Source: Pseudomonas sp. LP_7_YM (GTDB lineage: Bacteria; Pseudomonadota; Gammaproteobacteria; Pseudomonadales; Pseudomonadaceae). From it: DNA of 64,000 nt. Positions 9,397 to 20,056 of this stretch are shown piece by piece. The notes below the pieces were generated by a model, which saw nothing but the letters and a program-made list of their open reading frames with translations, did not search any database and was not told the DNA's origin. The stretch covers positions 124,001-188,000 of the forward strand of contig NZ_SOCT01000002.1 in assembly GCF_004364435.1 (NCBI RefSeq), written 5' to 3'. How positions within the stretch are numbered: the stretch's first letter is position 1; each line of letters starts with the position of its first letter. The position numbers were made by a program, and so were the translations under genes.

Positions 9397-9678
9397 ATGG
9401 CTCTGACTAAAGACCAATTGATCGCCGATATCGCAGAAGCTATCGACGCGCCTAAAACCACCGCGCGCAACGCTCTCGACCAATTGGGCCAAATCGTCGC
9501 CGACCAACTGGAAAATGGCGGCGAGATCACCCTGCCAGGTATCGGTAAGCTGAAAGTGACCGAGCGTCCTGCCCGTACCGGCCGTAACCCTTCGACTGGC
9601 GCTGCCATCGAAATCGCTGCCAAGAAAGTGATCAAGCTGGTTGTGGCTAAAGGCCTGACTGACGCAGTCAACAAGTAA
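9397..9678 (+). CDS. hupN: HU family DNA-binding protein HupN
   Basis: This 93-residue HU-fold protein bends and compacts DNA. The dimer core starts MALTKDQLIADIAEAIDAPK, and the DNA-binding arm carries ARTGRNPSTG at about residues 60-69. The N-terminal sequence and the NK terminus match the third Pseudomonas HU homologue, HupN, better than HupA or HupB. AAGGA lies 7 bp before the ATG. It sits opposite ndpA with its own terminator, so it is monocistronic. Confidence 0.9.
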   Translation: MALTKDQLIADIAEAIDAPKTTARNALDQLGQIVADQLENGGEITLPGIGKLKVTERPARTGRNPSTGAAIEIAAKKVIKLVVAKGLTDAVNK

Positions 9679-9700
9679 GCGAACACGCTGCCTGTTTGAG

Positions 9701-9736
9701 AACCGTGTGACGGAGCGATCCGGACACGGTTTTTTT
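9701..9736 (+). terminator. Terminator of hupN
   Basis: AACCGTGT and ACACGGTT form an 8-bp stem with a 15-base loop that can itself pair, followed by seven T residues. It begins 22 bp after the hupN stop. Confidence 0.88.
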
Positions 9737-9793
9737 ATGCCTGCGAGTTGGAATGCAAGCCACTCTTGCGGCAAGAATCAGCATGGTTTTCAT

Positions 9794-10840
9794 TTAGAGC
9801 CCGGCGCCCGGCGCCCATCGCTCCGCTCGCCATGCCGCCTGCTGCGCCTTGTCCTGAAATGTCCAGGCGACGAAGCGGCTCTGTTTCTGGCCTTGCGACA
9901 TTTCCACGACTCGACTTTCCACCGCCCCCACTTTCTTTAGCGTGCTCTGAATCTGCGGCAGGTTCGAGGCCTTGGACACCAGCGTGCTGAACCACAGCAC
10001 CTGAGCCGGCACTTTGGCGCTCTCTGCAATCAGTTGCGCGACGAAACGCGCTTCACCGCCTTCGCACCACAATTCAGATGCCTGGCCACCGAAGTTCAGC
10101 ACCGGCAGTTTGCGCTTGGGATCGGCTTTGCCCAATGCACGCCATTTGCGCTGGCTGCCGCGCAGGGCCTCATCGGCGGACGCATGGAAGGGCGGGTTGC
10201 ACAGGCTGATGTCGAAGCGCTCGTCGGCCAGCAGCAGCTCCACAAGGATGTGCTTGCGCTCGTTCTGCTGGCGCAGGCTGATGGCCTTGCCCAAATTGTT
10301 CGCCTTGACGATGGTCGAAGCTGAGGCCAATGCCAGCTTGTCGATATCCGAACCCAGGAAGTGCCAGCCGTACTCACCGTTGCCAATCAGCGGATAGACG
10401 CAGTTGGCGCCGGTCCCGACGTCCAGCGCCCTGATCGCTGCGCCGCGAGGGATGACCCCGTCGTTTTGCTCGGCCAGCAGGTCGGCGAGAAAGTGCAGGT
10501 AATCGGCACGGCCAGGAATCGGCGGGCACAGATAGTCTGCCGGTATGTCCCAGTGAGCGATGCCGTAGAAAGCCTTGAGCAACGCACGGTTGAATACCCG
10601 AACGGCCGCCGGATTGGCGAAGTCGATGCTTTCCTTGCCATAGGGGTTGGTGATCACGAACTTGCCCAGCTCAGGGCTGCTCTTGATCAGGCGCGGGAAG
10701 TCGTAATGGCCCTGATGGCGATTGCGCGGGTGCAGGCTGGCTTTTTCTCGCGGCTCGGCGTTCGTCTTATTGGGTGCGCACGCTGTTGCGGGCTTGGTTT
10801 TTTTGCGGCGCGGGTTGGGCTTGTTGTCTGATGCGGTCAT
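9794..10840 (-). CDS. rlmF: 23S rRNA (adenine-1618-N6)-methyltransferase
   Basis: The 348-residue enzyme methylates A1618 of 23S rRNA using S-adenosylmethionine. The cofactor loop is [16 protein letters not shown] at about residues 138-153, the acidic GSDID follows, and the catalytic NPPF motif is at 215-218. A lysine/arginine-rich tail of about 45 residues (RRKKTKPAT) precedes the conserved HYDFPRLI start of the core, suggesting RNA contact. Length exceeds the E. coli form by this tail. It stands alone between two terminator-like hairpins. Confidence 0.92.
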   Translation of the reverse strand: MTASDNKPNPRRKKTKPATACAPNKTNAEPREKASLHPRNRHQGHYDFPRLIKSSPELGKFVITNPYGKESIDFANPAAVRVFNRALLKAFYGIAHWDIPADYLCPPIPGRADYLHFLADLLAEQNDGVIPRGAAIRALDVGTGANCVYPLIGNGEYGWHFLGSDIDKLALASASTIVKANNLGKAISLRQQNERKHILVELLLADERFDISLCNPPFHASADEALRGSQRKWRALGKADPKRKLPVLNFGGQASELWCEGGEARFVAQLIAESAKVPAQVLWFSTLVSKASNLPQIQSTLKKVGAVESRVVEMSQGQKQSRFVAWTFQDKAQQAAWRAERWAPGAGL

Positions 10841-10867
10841 GTCAAGTCAGGTCTCTTAAGAACACAA

Positions 10868-10897
10868 AACCCTGTAGGAACGTGTTCCTACAGGGTT
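10868..10897 (-). terminator. Hairpin terminator downstream of valS
   Basis: A perfect 13-bp palindrome arm pair (AACCCTGTAGGAA / TTCCTACAGGGTT) closes a four-base loop 46 bp after the valS stop. On the minus strand it is followed by only three or four T residues, so it may stop transcription imperfectly or serve mainly to protect the mRNA end. Confidence 0.6.
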
Positions 10898-10942
10898 CGT
10901 GGTCATCAGCCAGGCTGGCTTCAGGCGGGCTGTGTATTTCAC

Positions 10943-13789
10943 TTACAAACTGGCGATCCGTGCGTGTTGCTCGGCCAGTTTGCTTAGCGCCTGTTCGGCT
11001 TCGCCGAGTTTCGCGCGCTCCTTGGCGATGACTTCAGGCGGCGCCTTGTCAACGAACGAGGCGTTGGACAGCTTGCCGCCCACACGTTGCACTTCGCCTT
11101 GCAGACGCTGGATTTCCTTGTCCAGACGCGCCAGCTCTGCGCCCTTGTCGATCAGGCCCGCCATGGGCACCAGCACTTCCATTTCGCCGACCAGTGCCGT
11201 TGCCGACAATGGCGCTTCGGTGCCCGCCGCGAGCACGGTGAACGATTCGAGCTTGGCCAGTTTCTTGAGCAGATGCTCGTTCTCGTTCAGGCGGCGCTGG
11301 TCTTCAGCGCTGACGTTCTTGAGGAACAACTGCAATGGCTTGCCTGGACCGATGTTCATCTCGCCGCGAATATTTCGCACGCCGAGCATCAGGCTCTTGA
11401 GCCATTCGATGTCGCCTTCGGCAGCCGCATCGATGCGAGCTTCGTTCGCCACCGGCCACGGTTGCAGCATGATGGTCTTGCCTTCGACGCCGGCCAGCGG
11501 CGCGAGGCGCTGCCAGATTTCTTCGGTGATGAATGGCATGAACGGATGCGCCAGACGCAGCGCCACTTCCAGAACGCGAACCAGCGTGCGACGGGTGCCG
11601 CGCTGACGTTCAATGGGCGAGTTCTCGTCCCACAGCACGGGCTTGGACAACTCCAGATACCAGTCGCAATACTGGTTCCAGATGAACTCGTACAGCGCCT
11701 GCGCCGCGAGGTCGAAACGGAACTGATCCAGTTGGCGTGTCACTTCGGCTTCGGTACGTTGCAGCTGCGAGATGATCCAGCGATCCGGCAGCGACAGCTC
11801 GACCGCTTCGCCGTTCTGACCACAGTCTTCGCCCTTGTCCAGCACGTAGCGCGCAGCGTTCCAGATCTTGTTGCAGAAGTTGCGATAGCCTTCGACGCGG
11901 CCCATATCGAACTTGATGTCGCGACCGGTAGAGGCCAGCGAGCAGAAGGTGAAACGCAGGGCATCGGTGCCGTAGCTGGCGATGCCGTCAGCAAATTCAT
12001 CACGGGTCTGTTTTTCGATCTTCTTCGCCAGCTTCGGCTGCATCATGCCGGAGGTGCGTTTGTGCACCAGTGTTTCAAGGTCGATACCGTCGATGATGTC
12101 CAGTGGGTCCAGAACGTTGCCCTTGGACTTGGACATCTTCTGACCCTGGCCGTCGCGGACCAGACCGTGCACGTACACGGTCTTGAACGGAACCTGTGGG
12201 GTGCCGTCTTCATTCTTCACCAGATGCAGGGTGAGCATGATCATCCGGGCGACCCAGAAGAAAATGATGTCGAAACCGGTGACCAACACGTCGGTCGGGT
12301 GGAAGGTTTTCAGGAACTCGGTCTGCTCAGGCCAGCCCAGCGTGGAGAAGGTCCACAGGCCCGAACTGAACCAGGTGTCGAGCACGTCGTTGTCCTGTTG
12401 CAGCGCAACGTCAGGTCCGAGGCTGTGCTTGGTACGCACTTCGGCTTCGTCGCGACCGACGTAGACTTTGCCCGACTCGTCATACCAGGCCGGGATGCGG
12501 TGGCCCCACCAGAGCTGACGGCTGATGCACCAGTCCTGGATGTCCCGCATCCACGAGAAGTACATGTTTTCGTATTGTTTGGGGACGAAGGCGATGCGGC
12601 CATCTTCAACGGCGGCAATGGCAGGCTCGGCCAGCGGCTTGGTGGAGACGTACCACTGGTCAGTCAGCCACGGCTCGATGATCGTGCCGGAGCGGTCGCC
12701 CTTCGGTACTTTCAGTCCGTGGTCATCGACGCTGACCAGCAGGCCGACGGCGTCAAAGGCGGCAACGATCTGCTTGCGCGCTTCGAAGCGATCCAGGCCG
12801 GCGTATTGAGCCGGCAGGCTGCCGTCGATGGTTTCGTTCAGCGTGCCGTCGAGGTTGAACACCTGGGCGGCAGGCAGAACGGCGGCGTTCTTGTCGAAGA
12901 TGTTCAGCAGCGGCAGGTTATGGCGCTTGCCGACTTCGTAGTCGTTGAAATCGTGTGCCGGGGTGATCTTCACGCAGCCGGTGCCGAACTCGGGGTCGCA
13001 GTAATCGTCAGCGATGATCGGGATGCGACGACCCACCAGCGGCAGCTCGACGAACTTGCCGATCAGCGCCTTGTAGCGCTCGTCAGTCGGGTTCACCGCA
13101 ACGGCGGCGTCGCCCAGCATGGTTTCCGGGCGGGTGGTGGCGACGATCAGGTAGTCCAGACCTTCGGCGGTTTTTACGCCGTCGGCCAACGGATAACGCA
13201 GATTCCACAGGTGGCCTTTCTCGTCGTGGTTTTCCACTTCGAGATCGGAAATAGCCGTGTGCAACTTGGTGTCCCAGTTGACCAGGCGCTTGCCGCGGTA
13301 GATCAGGCCGTCTTCATGCAAGCGCACGAAGGCTTCTTTTACGGCCTCGGACAGGCCGTCGTCCATGGTGAAGCGCTCACGGCTCCAGTCGACGGACGAG
13401 CCCAGGCGACGGATCTGACGGCTGATGTTACCGCCGGACTGATCCTTCCACTCCCAGACCTTTTCGAGGAATTTCTCACGACCCAAGTCATGACGGCTCT
13501 GGCCCTGAGCTTCGAGCTGACGCTCTACCAGCATTTGCGTGGCGATACCGGCGTGGTCGGTGCCTGGCTGCCAGAGCGTGTTGCGACCCTGCATCCGCCG
13601 AAACCGAATCAAGGCGTCCATGATCGCGTTGTTGAAGCCATGGCCCATATGCAGGCTGCCGGTGACGTTCGGCGGCGGAATCATGATGGTGTACGAGTCG
13701 CCCGCGCCTTGCGGAGCGAAATAATTTTCGGACTCCCAGGTCTGATACCAGGAAGTTTCGATGGCGTGCGGCTGGTAGGTCTTGTCCAT
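10943..13789 (-). CDS. valS: Valine--tRNA ligase
   Basis: The 948-residue class I synthetase charges tRNA-Val. It has the HIGH-type motif HMGH at residues 47-50 within [17 protein letters not shown], an editing domain in the first half, and the KMSKS loop as [10 protein letters not shown] near residue 558. It ends in the helical arm ([21 protein letters not shown]) characteristic of bacterial ValRS. The ATG at 13789 gives the family N terminus [15 protein letters not shown]; upstream in-frame codons encode nothing conserved. It is the last gene of the pepA-holC run. Confidence 0.97.
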   Translation of the reverse strand: MDKTYQPHAIETSWYQTWESENYFAPQGAGDSYTIMIPPPNVTGSLHMGHGFNNAIMDALIRFRRMQGRNTLWQPGTDHAGIATQMLVERQLEAQGQSRHDLGREKFLEKVWEWKDQSGGNISRQIRRLGSSVDWSRERFTMDDGLSEAVKEAFVRLHEDGLIYRGKRLVNWDTKLHTAISDLEVENHDEKGHLWNLRYPLADGVKTAEGLDYLIVATTRPETMLGDAAVAVNPTDERYKALIGKFVELPLVGRRIPIIADDYCDPEFGTGCVKITPAHDFNDYEVGKRHNLPLLNIFDKNAAVLPAAQVFNLDGTLNETIDGSLPAQYAGLDRFEARKQIVAAFDAVGLLVSVDDHGLKVPKGDRSGTIIEPWLTDQWYVSTKPLAEPAIAAVEDGRIAFVPKQYENMYFSWMRDIQDWCISRQLWWGHRIPAWYDESGKVYVGRDEAEVRTKHSLGPDVALQQDNDVLDTWFSSGLWTFSTLGWPEQTEFLKTFHPTDVLVTGFDIIFFWVARMIMLTLHLVKNEDGTPQVPFKTVYVHGLVRDGQGQKMSKSKGNVLDPLDIIDGIDLETLVHKRTSGMMQPKLAKKIEKQTRDEFADGIASYGTDALRFTFCSLASTGRDIKFDMGRVEGYRNFCNKIWNAARYVLDKGEDCGQNGEAVELSLPDRWIISQLQRTEAEVTRQLDQFRFDLAAQALYEFIWNQYCDWYLELSKPVLWDENSPIERQRGTRRTLVRVLEVALRLAHPFMPFITEEIWQRLAPLAGVEGKTIMLQPWPVANEARIDAAAEGDIEWLKSLMLGVRNIRGEMNIGPGKPLQLFLKNVSAEDQRRLNENEHLLKKLAKLESFTVLAAGTEAPLSATALVGEMEVLVPMAGLIDKGAELARLDKEIQRLQGEVQRVGGKLSNASFVDKAPPEVIAKERAKLGEAEQALSKLAEQHARIASL

Positions 13790-13851
13790 GCGCGGCGGGA
13801 ACCTGATCTGCTTTGAGTCGGAAAAGCCGGTAAGTATAGCCGCGGGGACAG

Positions 13852-13927
13852 CCACAAGCCACAAGCTCCAGGAGGACAGTGGCTGGCTCTGGTTTCTGCT
13901 TGCAGCTTAAAGCGTGGCGCTTGTAGC
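13852..13927. repeat. Intergenic palindromic repeat, AAGC(C/T) type, running into a coding end
   Basis: The left arm CCACAAGCCACAAGCT (13852-13867) and the right arm region with GCTTGCAGCTTAAAGC and CGCTTGTAGCT (13898-13927) are imperfectly complementary. Their wording matches the palindrome at 22656-22720 and the hairpin at 42009-42049. The right arm includes the stop codon of the gene ending at 13907. Confidence 0.55.
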
Positions 13928-14344
13928 TGAGGTAAGGAGCCGCTCCATCCGCGCTTCGAGGCGACGCTTGATTTCGTTTTCGATGTGCGGGGCGAAGTCG
14001 TTGATCACGTCCTGCAAGATCAATTGCGCGGCGGCGCGCAGTTCGTTGTCAAGGTGCAGCAGATCCTCCGGATTCGGCGGGCTGACTGACTGCGCCGGTT
14101 CTTCCTTTTGCGGCGCTATGGCGGCCACGGGTGCGTCGGTGAGCACGGGCATTTGCTGATCATGTTCATCGGCGCTGATCACCTTACCGGTAACCACATC
14201 GAACAACAGGGGAATCTGGCCGTCATCGTGAACCGTGTCGGTCAGCAGTGGCGGCTGCAGGCCATCGTCGCCGAGCAGTTGGCGGATTGACTCGAGGTCA
14301 TCTAGCAAGTGCGCGGAGTCTTTCAGATTTTTAGAAGTGTCCAT
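13907..14344 (-). CDS. Conserved hypothetical protein between holC and valS
   Basis: This 145-residue acidic protein has no family I recognise. The N-terminal 25 residues (MDTSKNLKDSAHLLDDLESI, then RQLLGDD) look helical. The middle is proline/glutamine-rich and probably unstructured, containing IPLLFDVV near residue 45. The C-terminal 50 residues are strongly amphipathic (ELRAAAQLILQDVINDF, then IENEIKRRLEARMERLL). No signal peptide or membrane span is present. It begins 7 bp after holC, so it is cotranscribed with it and probably with valS. The last eight or so residues (TSATSATL) are encoded by an intergenic repeat, so the ancestral stop may have been earlier. Confidence 0.75.
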   Translation of the reverse strand: MDTSKNLKDSAHLLDDLESIRQLLGDDGLQPPLLTDTVHDDGQIPLLFDVVTGKVISADEHDQQMPVLTDAPVAAIAPQKEEPAQSVSPPNPEDLLHLDNELRAAAQLILQDVINDFAPHIENEIKRRLEARMERLLTSATSATL

Positions 14345-14351
14345 CGTATGC

Positions 14352-14780
14352 TCAAAGACGCTGCAATCGGTGATCTTGCAGAGGATAGCCCTGTTCACGG
14401 TAGAAGCGAAAACTCTCTCGCGCTGCCAGCCGGATGGGCGGATCTTCCACAACGATCTCTGCTATGCGGGCGAATCGTTTAAAAAAATCGGGGATGCGCA
14501 GGTCGAGATTGACCAGCAAATCCTGATGTGAGCCGGGGTCGGTGCCGATGCCCAACGCGACGGGAGCGTCCAGATCGTCCTCAATCGGGCCATGGGGCAG
14601 GAAGGTTTCGCCCCTGAAGCGCCAAAGGCGAGCGTCAAGCTCTGCGCGCTGTTCGGCGTCGCTGCAATGCAGATACACCTTGTGACCGAGGCGCCAGGCC
14701 TTGTCGGTCAGTTTGCAAGCGAAGTCCAGCCGCGCGAGCGGGTCGGCGCTGGGCAGGATATAAAAGTCGACTTGGGTCAT
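14352..14780 (-). CDS. holC: DNA polymerase III subunit chi
   Basis: This 142-residue protein is the chi subunit that links the clamp loader, through psi, to single-stranded DNA-binding protein. The start MTQVDFYILPSADPLARLDF and the segments LGHKVYLHCSDAEQRAELDARLW and FLPHGP match the family. Start 14780 is chosen by homology, since the longer frame gives proline/arginine-rich noise. It lies between pepA and the small unknown gene, the usual pepA-holC-valS order of gammaproteobacteria. Confidence 0.93.
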   Translation of the reverse strand: MTQVDFYILPSADPLARLDFACKLTDKAWRLGHKVYLHCSDAEQRAELDARLWRFRGETFLPHGPIEDDLDAPVALGIGTDPGSHQDLLVNLDLRIPDFFKRFARIAEIVVEDPPIRLAARESFRFYREQGYPLQDHRLQRL

Positions 14781-14845
14781 GAAGATTCCAGAACACATGC
14801 CCTGCCGACCCTGACCGATGCCAGGGTTGGCAGGTGCAAGGCGCC

Positions 14846-16468
<1,623 letters not shown>

Positions 16469-16517
16469 TTAAGTACGCCTGCGTCAGCTCGGGTTAAGGA
16501 AGTATCCGGCGCGCTCA

Positions 16518-16546
16518 GTGACAGACACGCCCAATCACAGGATAAT
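16518..16546 (+). promoter_or_regulatory. Sigma-70 promoter for lptFG
   Basis: GTGACA (16518-16523) and GATAAT (16541-16546) are separated by exactly 17 bp in the pepA/lptF spacer, on the plus strand, about 97 bp before the lptF start. The rest of the 306-bp spacer (16337-16642) holds no gene, and no clear pepA promoter was picked out. Confidence 0.6.
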
Positions 16547-16642
16547 GCCGCATATTTTTTCGCTGGTTCGCGGTCGCGCGCGCCATGATTGACCCATTTC
16601 CTTGTCAGGCTTGCTGAGCGTGACGACCCTGGAGTGTCTGGT

Positions 16643-17761
16643 TTGATTGTCTTCCGTTACCTGTCCCGAGAAGTGCTGGTTACCTTGAGCGCTGTGAGCG
16701 CCGTGCTGCTGGTAATCATCATGAGTGGCCGCTTCATCAAGTACCTGGCCCAGGCTGCATCCGGCGCTCTGGATCCCGGCGTGCTGTTCATGATCATGGG
16801 GTTCCGTCTTCCCGGCTTCCTGCAATTGATTCTGCCGCTGGGTCTGTTCCTCGGCATATTGCTGGCCTATGGACGCTTGTATCTGGAAAGCGAAATGACC
16901 GTTCTGGCGGCCACCGGGATGAGCCAGCAACGTCTGCTGTGGATGACCCTGGCGCCTGCCGCCCTGGTGTCTCTGCTGGTGGCGTGGCTCAGCTTCAGCC
17001 TGGCACCGCAAGGCGCGACCCAGTTCCAGCTGCTGATCAACAAGCAGGATGCGATGACCGAGTTCGACACGCTGGTGCCTGGCCGATTCCAGTTGCTGCG
17101 TGACGGCAGCCGCGTGACCTATACCGAAACCATGACCGATGACCGGATCAACCTGGGCGGCGTCTTCATCTCCGAAAAGAAACTGGATGAGAAGAAGGAT
17201 CACGGCATCACCGTGCTGGTCGCCGAGAGCGGCAAGCAGGAGATCAAGCCCGACGGCAGTCGCTATCTGATTCTGAACAACGGCTACCGCTACGACGGGA
17301 ATCCGGGCCAGGCCGACTACCGCTCGATCAAATACGACACCTATGGTGCGCTGCTGCCGAAACCGGACATCAGTGACGAAATCACTGACCGTGACGCCAT
17401 TCCTACCGGTGAGCTGCTCACCGGTGAAAGTTCGCTGCGCAACAAGGCCGAACTGCAGTGGCGAATCTCGCTGCCCATTCTGGTGTTCATCGTGACGCTG
17501 ATGGCGGTGCCGCTTGCACGCGTCAACCCTCGTCAGGGCCGCTTCCTCAAGTTGTTGCCTGCAATCCTGCTGTACATGGCTTATCTCACCATCCTGATTG
17601 CCGCCCGCGGTGCATTGGAGAAGGGTAAGATTCCGGGGCCACTGGGCTTGTGGTGGGTGCATGCGATCTTTCTCTCCATCGGGCTGGGACTGCTGTACTG
17701 GGAGCCGTTGCGCCTGAAAATGGCAAGTCGCCGCGATGCGTCGGAGGTGGCTCATGGTTAA
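16643..17761 (+). CDS. lptF: LPS export ABC transporter permease LptF
   Basis: The 372-residue protein is one of the two permeases that pull lipopolysaccharide from the inner membrane into the Lpt bridge. Three spans lie near the N terminus, a periplasmic beta-jellyroll domain in the middle (about 130-265), and three spans at the end. I prefer the TTG at 16643: GGAG at 16631-16634 is 8 nt upstream and the protein then begins IVFRYLSREVLVT as in other pseudomonads. A frame extension to 16589 exists but adds unrelated residues. The last 8 bp overlap lptG. Confidence 0.92.
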   Translation: MIVFRYLSREVLVTLSAVSAVLLVIIMSGRFIKYLAQAASGALDPGVLFMIMGFRLPGFLQLILPLGLFLGILLAYGRLYLESEMTVLAATGMSQQRLLWMTLAPAALVSLLVAWLSFSLAPQGATQFQLLINKQDAMTEFDTLVPGRFQLLRDGSRVTYTETMTDDRINLGGVFISEKKLDEKKDHGITVLVAESGKQEIKPDGSRYLILNNGYRYDGNPGQADYRSIKYDTYGALLPKPDISDEITDRDAIPTGELLTGESSLRNKAELQWRISLPILVFIVTLMAVPLARVNPRQGRFLKLLPAILLYMAYLTILIAARGALEKGKIPGPLGLWWVHAIFLSIGLGLLYWEPLRLKMASRRDASEVAHG

Positions 17762-18815
17762 GCTGGATAGGTACATCGGCAAAAGTGTGTTCATGGCGAT
17801 TCTTGCCGTACTGGGCATCATTCTCGGCCTGGCTTCGCTGTTTGCGTTCATCGACGAGATGGCCGACATCAGCGATACCTACACCTTCTGGGACGCTGGC
17901 AGTTACGTGTTGATGACCGCGCCGCGCCGTCTCTACGACATGCTGCCGATGGCCGCGCTGATCGGCTGTCTGATCGGCCTCGGCGCATTGGCCAGCAACA
18001 GCGAACTGACCATCATGCGCGCCGCGGGTGTGTCCGTCGGGCGCATCGTCTGGGCTGTCATGAAGCCGATGCTGTTGCTGATGGTGGCGGGCCTGTTGAT
18101 TGGTGAATATGTTGCGCCGGTCACTGAAGCACAGGCGCAGGCCGCGCGCTCGCTGGCCCAGGGAACGGGTGATGCGCAGAGCGCTCGCCATGGTTTGTGG
18201 CATCGCCAGGGTGACGAGTTCATCCATATCAATACTGTTCAGCCCAATGGCTTGTTGTACGGCGTGACCCGTTATCGTTTCGATGATCAGCGTCACATGA
18301 TCAGCGCCAGTTTTGCCAAGCAGGCGAACTACAAGACTGATTACTGGCAGCTCAAGGACGTCGCAACAACGCTGTTCCATGAGGGCCGCACCGAGGTGGT
18401 CAACACGCCCGAAGAGCGTTGGAACATCGCGCTCAGCCCGCAGCTGTTGAGCACCGTGGTGCTGCCGCCCGAATCACTGTCGATGACCGGGCTATATGGC
18501 TATGCTCACTATCTGGCCGATCAGGGTCTGGCTAACGGTCGCTACTGGCTGGCGTTCTACACCAAGATTCTGCAGCCATTGGTGACGGTGGCGCTGGTGT
18601 TGATGGCCATCTCGTTCATCTTTGGTCCGCTGCGTTCGGTCACTCTGGGGCAGCGAGTCTTCACAGGTGTACTGGTGGGGTTCACCTTCCGTATCGCGCA
18701 GGACCTGCTGGGTCCATCCAGTCTGGTATTCGGCTTCTCGCCGCTGTTCGCGGTGCTGGTGCCTGCCGGTATCTGTGCACTGGCGGGCATCTGGCTGCTC
18801 CGTCGAGCGGGTTGA
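17754..18815 (+). CDS. lptG: LPS export ABC transporter permease LptG
   Basis: This 353-residue YjgP/YjgQ family permease partners LptF. It begins MVKLDRYIGKSVF, has three N-terminal spans, a central periplasmic domain (for example NGLLYGVTRYRFDDQ), and three C-terminal spans. The ATG at 17754 is preceded by GGAGG at 17743-17747 and overlaps lptF by 8 bp, implying translational coupling. The cognate ATPase LptB is encoded far to the right at 57809-58534. Confidence 0.94.
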   Translation: MVKLDRYIGKSVFMAILAVLGIILGLASLFAFIDEMADISDTYTFWDAGSYVLMTAPRRLYDMLPMAALIGCLIGLGALASNSELTIMRAAGVSVGRIVWAVMKPMLLLMVAGLLIGEYVAPVTEAQAQAARSLAQGTGDAQSARHGLWHRQGDEFIHINTVQPNGLLYGVTRYRFDDQRHMISASFAKQANYKTDYWQLKDVATTLFHEGRTEVVNTPEERWNIALSPQLLSTVVLPPESLSMTGLYGYAHYLADQGLANGRYWLAFYTKILQPLVTVALVLMAISFIFGPLRSVTLGQRVFTGVLVGFTFRIAQDLLGPSSLVFGFSPLFAVLVPAGICALAGIWLLRRAG

Positions 18816-18830
18816 ACATCGGCGTGTAAC

Positions 18831-18858
18831 AAAAAGCCGACTTCAGGGTCGGCTTTTT
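18831..18858. terminator. Bidirectional terminator between lptG and the RDD gene
   Basis: AAAAAGCCGAC and GTCGGCTTTTT form an 11-bp stem with a six-base loop. A and T tracts flank it, so it can serve both lptG (plus) and the convergent RDD gene (minus). Confidence 0.9.
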
Positions 18859-18860
18859 CA

Positions 18861-19355
18861 TTACAGGCTCCTTTTGCGTTTTGGAATCCTTACCAGCTGC
18901 GTGCCGGAACACCTGTCGTGCCAGCTGCGTTTCTGTTGGTCGAGCAGACTCCAGAAGAATCCCAGCCCGATACAAAGCCAGGAGGCGATGGCCGCGGTAA
19001 ATCGCAGCAGCGCTTGCCACAGGCTGATAGCCGTCCCATCGGCGTTCTGCACTCTGATGCCCCAGACCTGCATGCCCAAGGTTTGCCCTGCGTGGGTCCA
19101 AAACCTGGCGAAGAACGCCCACAGCGTAACCAGCAGGATTGTCGAGAGCAGCGGATCGCCGTCCAGCGCCCCGGATTCGGACAGCTGACGCAGTTTCGCC
19201 TCACCGACACAGGCCATCCAGACCAGTTTGTAGACCAGTGTCGTAACCATCAAAAGTGCGATGCATAACAGGGCGTCATAGAAAATGGCTGCCAGACGTC
19301 GGCCCAGGCCAGCAGGGGGGAAATTGCCCTCTGGACTCAACAGGTGCTGGGGCAT
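18861..19355 (-). CDS. RDD family membrane protein
   Basis: The 164-residue protein starts with a soluble segment and GLGRRLAAIFYDALL, where the Arg and Asp residues define the RDD domain. Hydrophobic spans follow near residues 26-47, 67-86 and 117-136, and the C terminus is very basic (KRSWHDRCSGTQLVRIPKRK). Some RDD proteins act in ion or osmotic transport, but most have no known role. Its stop lies 2 bp from the shared terminator. Confidence 0.82.
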   Translation of the reverse strand: MPQHLLSPEGNFPPAGLGRRLAAIFYDALLCIALLMVTTLVYKLVWMACVGEAKLRQLSESGALDGDPLLSTILLVTLWAFFARFWTHAGQTLGMQVWGIRVQNADGTAISLWQALLRFTAAIASWLCIGLGFFWSLLDQQKRSWHDRCSGTQLVRIPKRKRSL

Positions 19356-19406
19356 AGCGGCGGGTCCGATCAGCGAAAGACGTGAGTCTACGCACTCGCA
19401 GGCATA

Positions 19407-19440
19407 AAAAAGCCCCCGATGTCGCCATCGAGGGCTTTTA
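19407..19440 (-). terminator. Terminator of the cold-shock gene
   Basis: On the minus strand AAAAGCCCTCGAT pairs with ATCGGGGGCTTTT (one G-T pair), followed by further T residues. It lies 12 bp beyond the csp stop. Confidence 0.85.
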
Positions 19441-19451
19441 GCGTTCAGCTA

Positions 19452-19664
19452 TCAGGCTTCAGCTTGCACTTCGTCAGCCTGCATGCCTTTCTGGCCCTGC
19501 ACGGCGACGAAAGTCACTTTCTGGCCTTCTTTCAAGCTCTTGAAGCCGTCACCCTGAATGGCGCGGAAGTGGACGAACAGATCCGGGCCGCTCTCAGGCG
19601 TGATAAAGCCAAAACCTTTCTCGTCGTTAAACCACTTAACGGTGCCGCTCTGACGTGTAGACAT
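19452..19664 (-). CDS. Cold-shock domain protein (CspA family)
   Basis: This 70-residue protein is a single cold-shock domain that binds single-stranded nucleic acid. RNP1 is KGFGFI and RNP2 is DLFVHF. It starts [14 protein letters not shown], with AGGA about 10 nt upstream. The upstream region to about 19850 is gene-free and could be the long structured leader usual in this family. Whether it is cold-induced cannot be read from the sequence. Confidence 0.93.
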   Translation of the reverse strand: MSTRQSGTVKWFNDEKGFGFITPESGPDLFVHFRAIQGDGFKSLKEGQKVTFVAVQGQKGMQADEVQAEA

Positions 19665-19850
19665 TTTCTTATTCCTAACGCATAAATTAATGACAGTCTC
19701 TTTCGCATGAAAGAGTACTGGGCTGGTTGCAGGAAGAAGAAACGTAGAGCGGGATGTAGCATTGCTTTTAGCGCTACTGCCCAGGTCACGATCCCAGCGA
19801 CCCATGCAAACACAGTCAAGAAACTCTACGCTAACTCTCGCAGTAAAAAC

Positions 19851-19881
19851 AAGCCCCGAATGACCCCGGTTTCAGGGGCTT
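19851..19881 (-). terminator. Terminator downstream of gcvT
   Basis: On the minus strand AAGCCCC and GGGGCTT form a 7-bp stem followed by GTTTTTAC. It lies about 175 bp after the gcvT stop and before the csp leader. Confidence 0.7.
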
Positions 19882-19996
19882 TCATGCACCTTTTGAAAAC
19901 TTTAACCAAGTGGCATGAATCGATAGTTTTTACAGTTGAAGTGCATTTGCTAGTGCATTTGGCCGACAGTTTCATTGCTGTTTCAAGAGGCGTAAG

Positions 19997-20045
19997 ACTG
20001 TGGCATCGAAACATTTCCTGCACTGTTGCAGTGCCACAGTTTTTT
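19997..20045 (+). terminator. Hairpin plus T-tract on the plus strand, facing the gcvT end
   Basis: ACTGTGGCA (19997-20005) pairs with TGCCACAGT (20032-20040), followed by six T residues. An inner alternative stem GCACTG-TTG-CAGTGC lies at 20020-20034. No plus-strand gene ends here. Confidence 0.5.
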
Positions 20046-20056
20046 GACGTTGGAAT

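Larger units (their letters stand above)
19665..20056. other. Gene-free region between csp and gcvT
   Basis: This 392-bp stretch holds the csp promoter and leader on the minus strand, the terminator at 19851-19881, and the hairpin at 19997-20045. A small minus-strand frame here runs straight through the terminator and is not credible as a gene. Confidence 0.6.

Noticed and set aside
11087..13816. A 909-codon open frame on the plus strand opposite valS
   Set aside because: It is antisense to a clearly conserved synthetase, has no family-like sequence, and arises from high-GC codon use in the true frame.
19826..20023. A 65-codon frame between csp and gcvT
   Set aside because: It passes through the terminator at 19851-19881 and has no ribosome-binding site.
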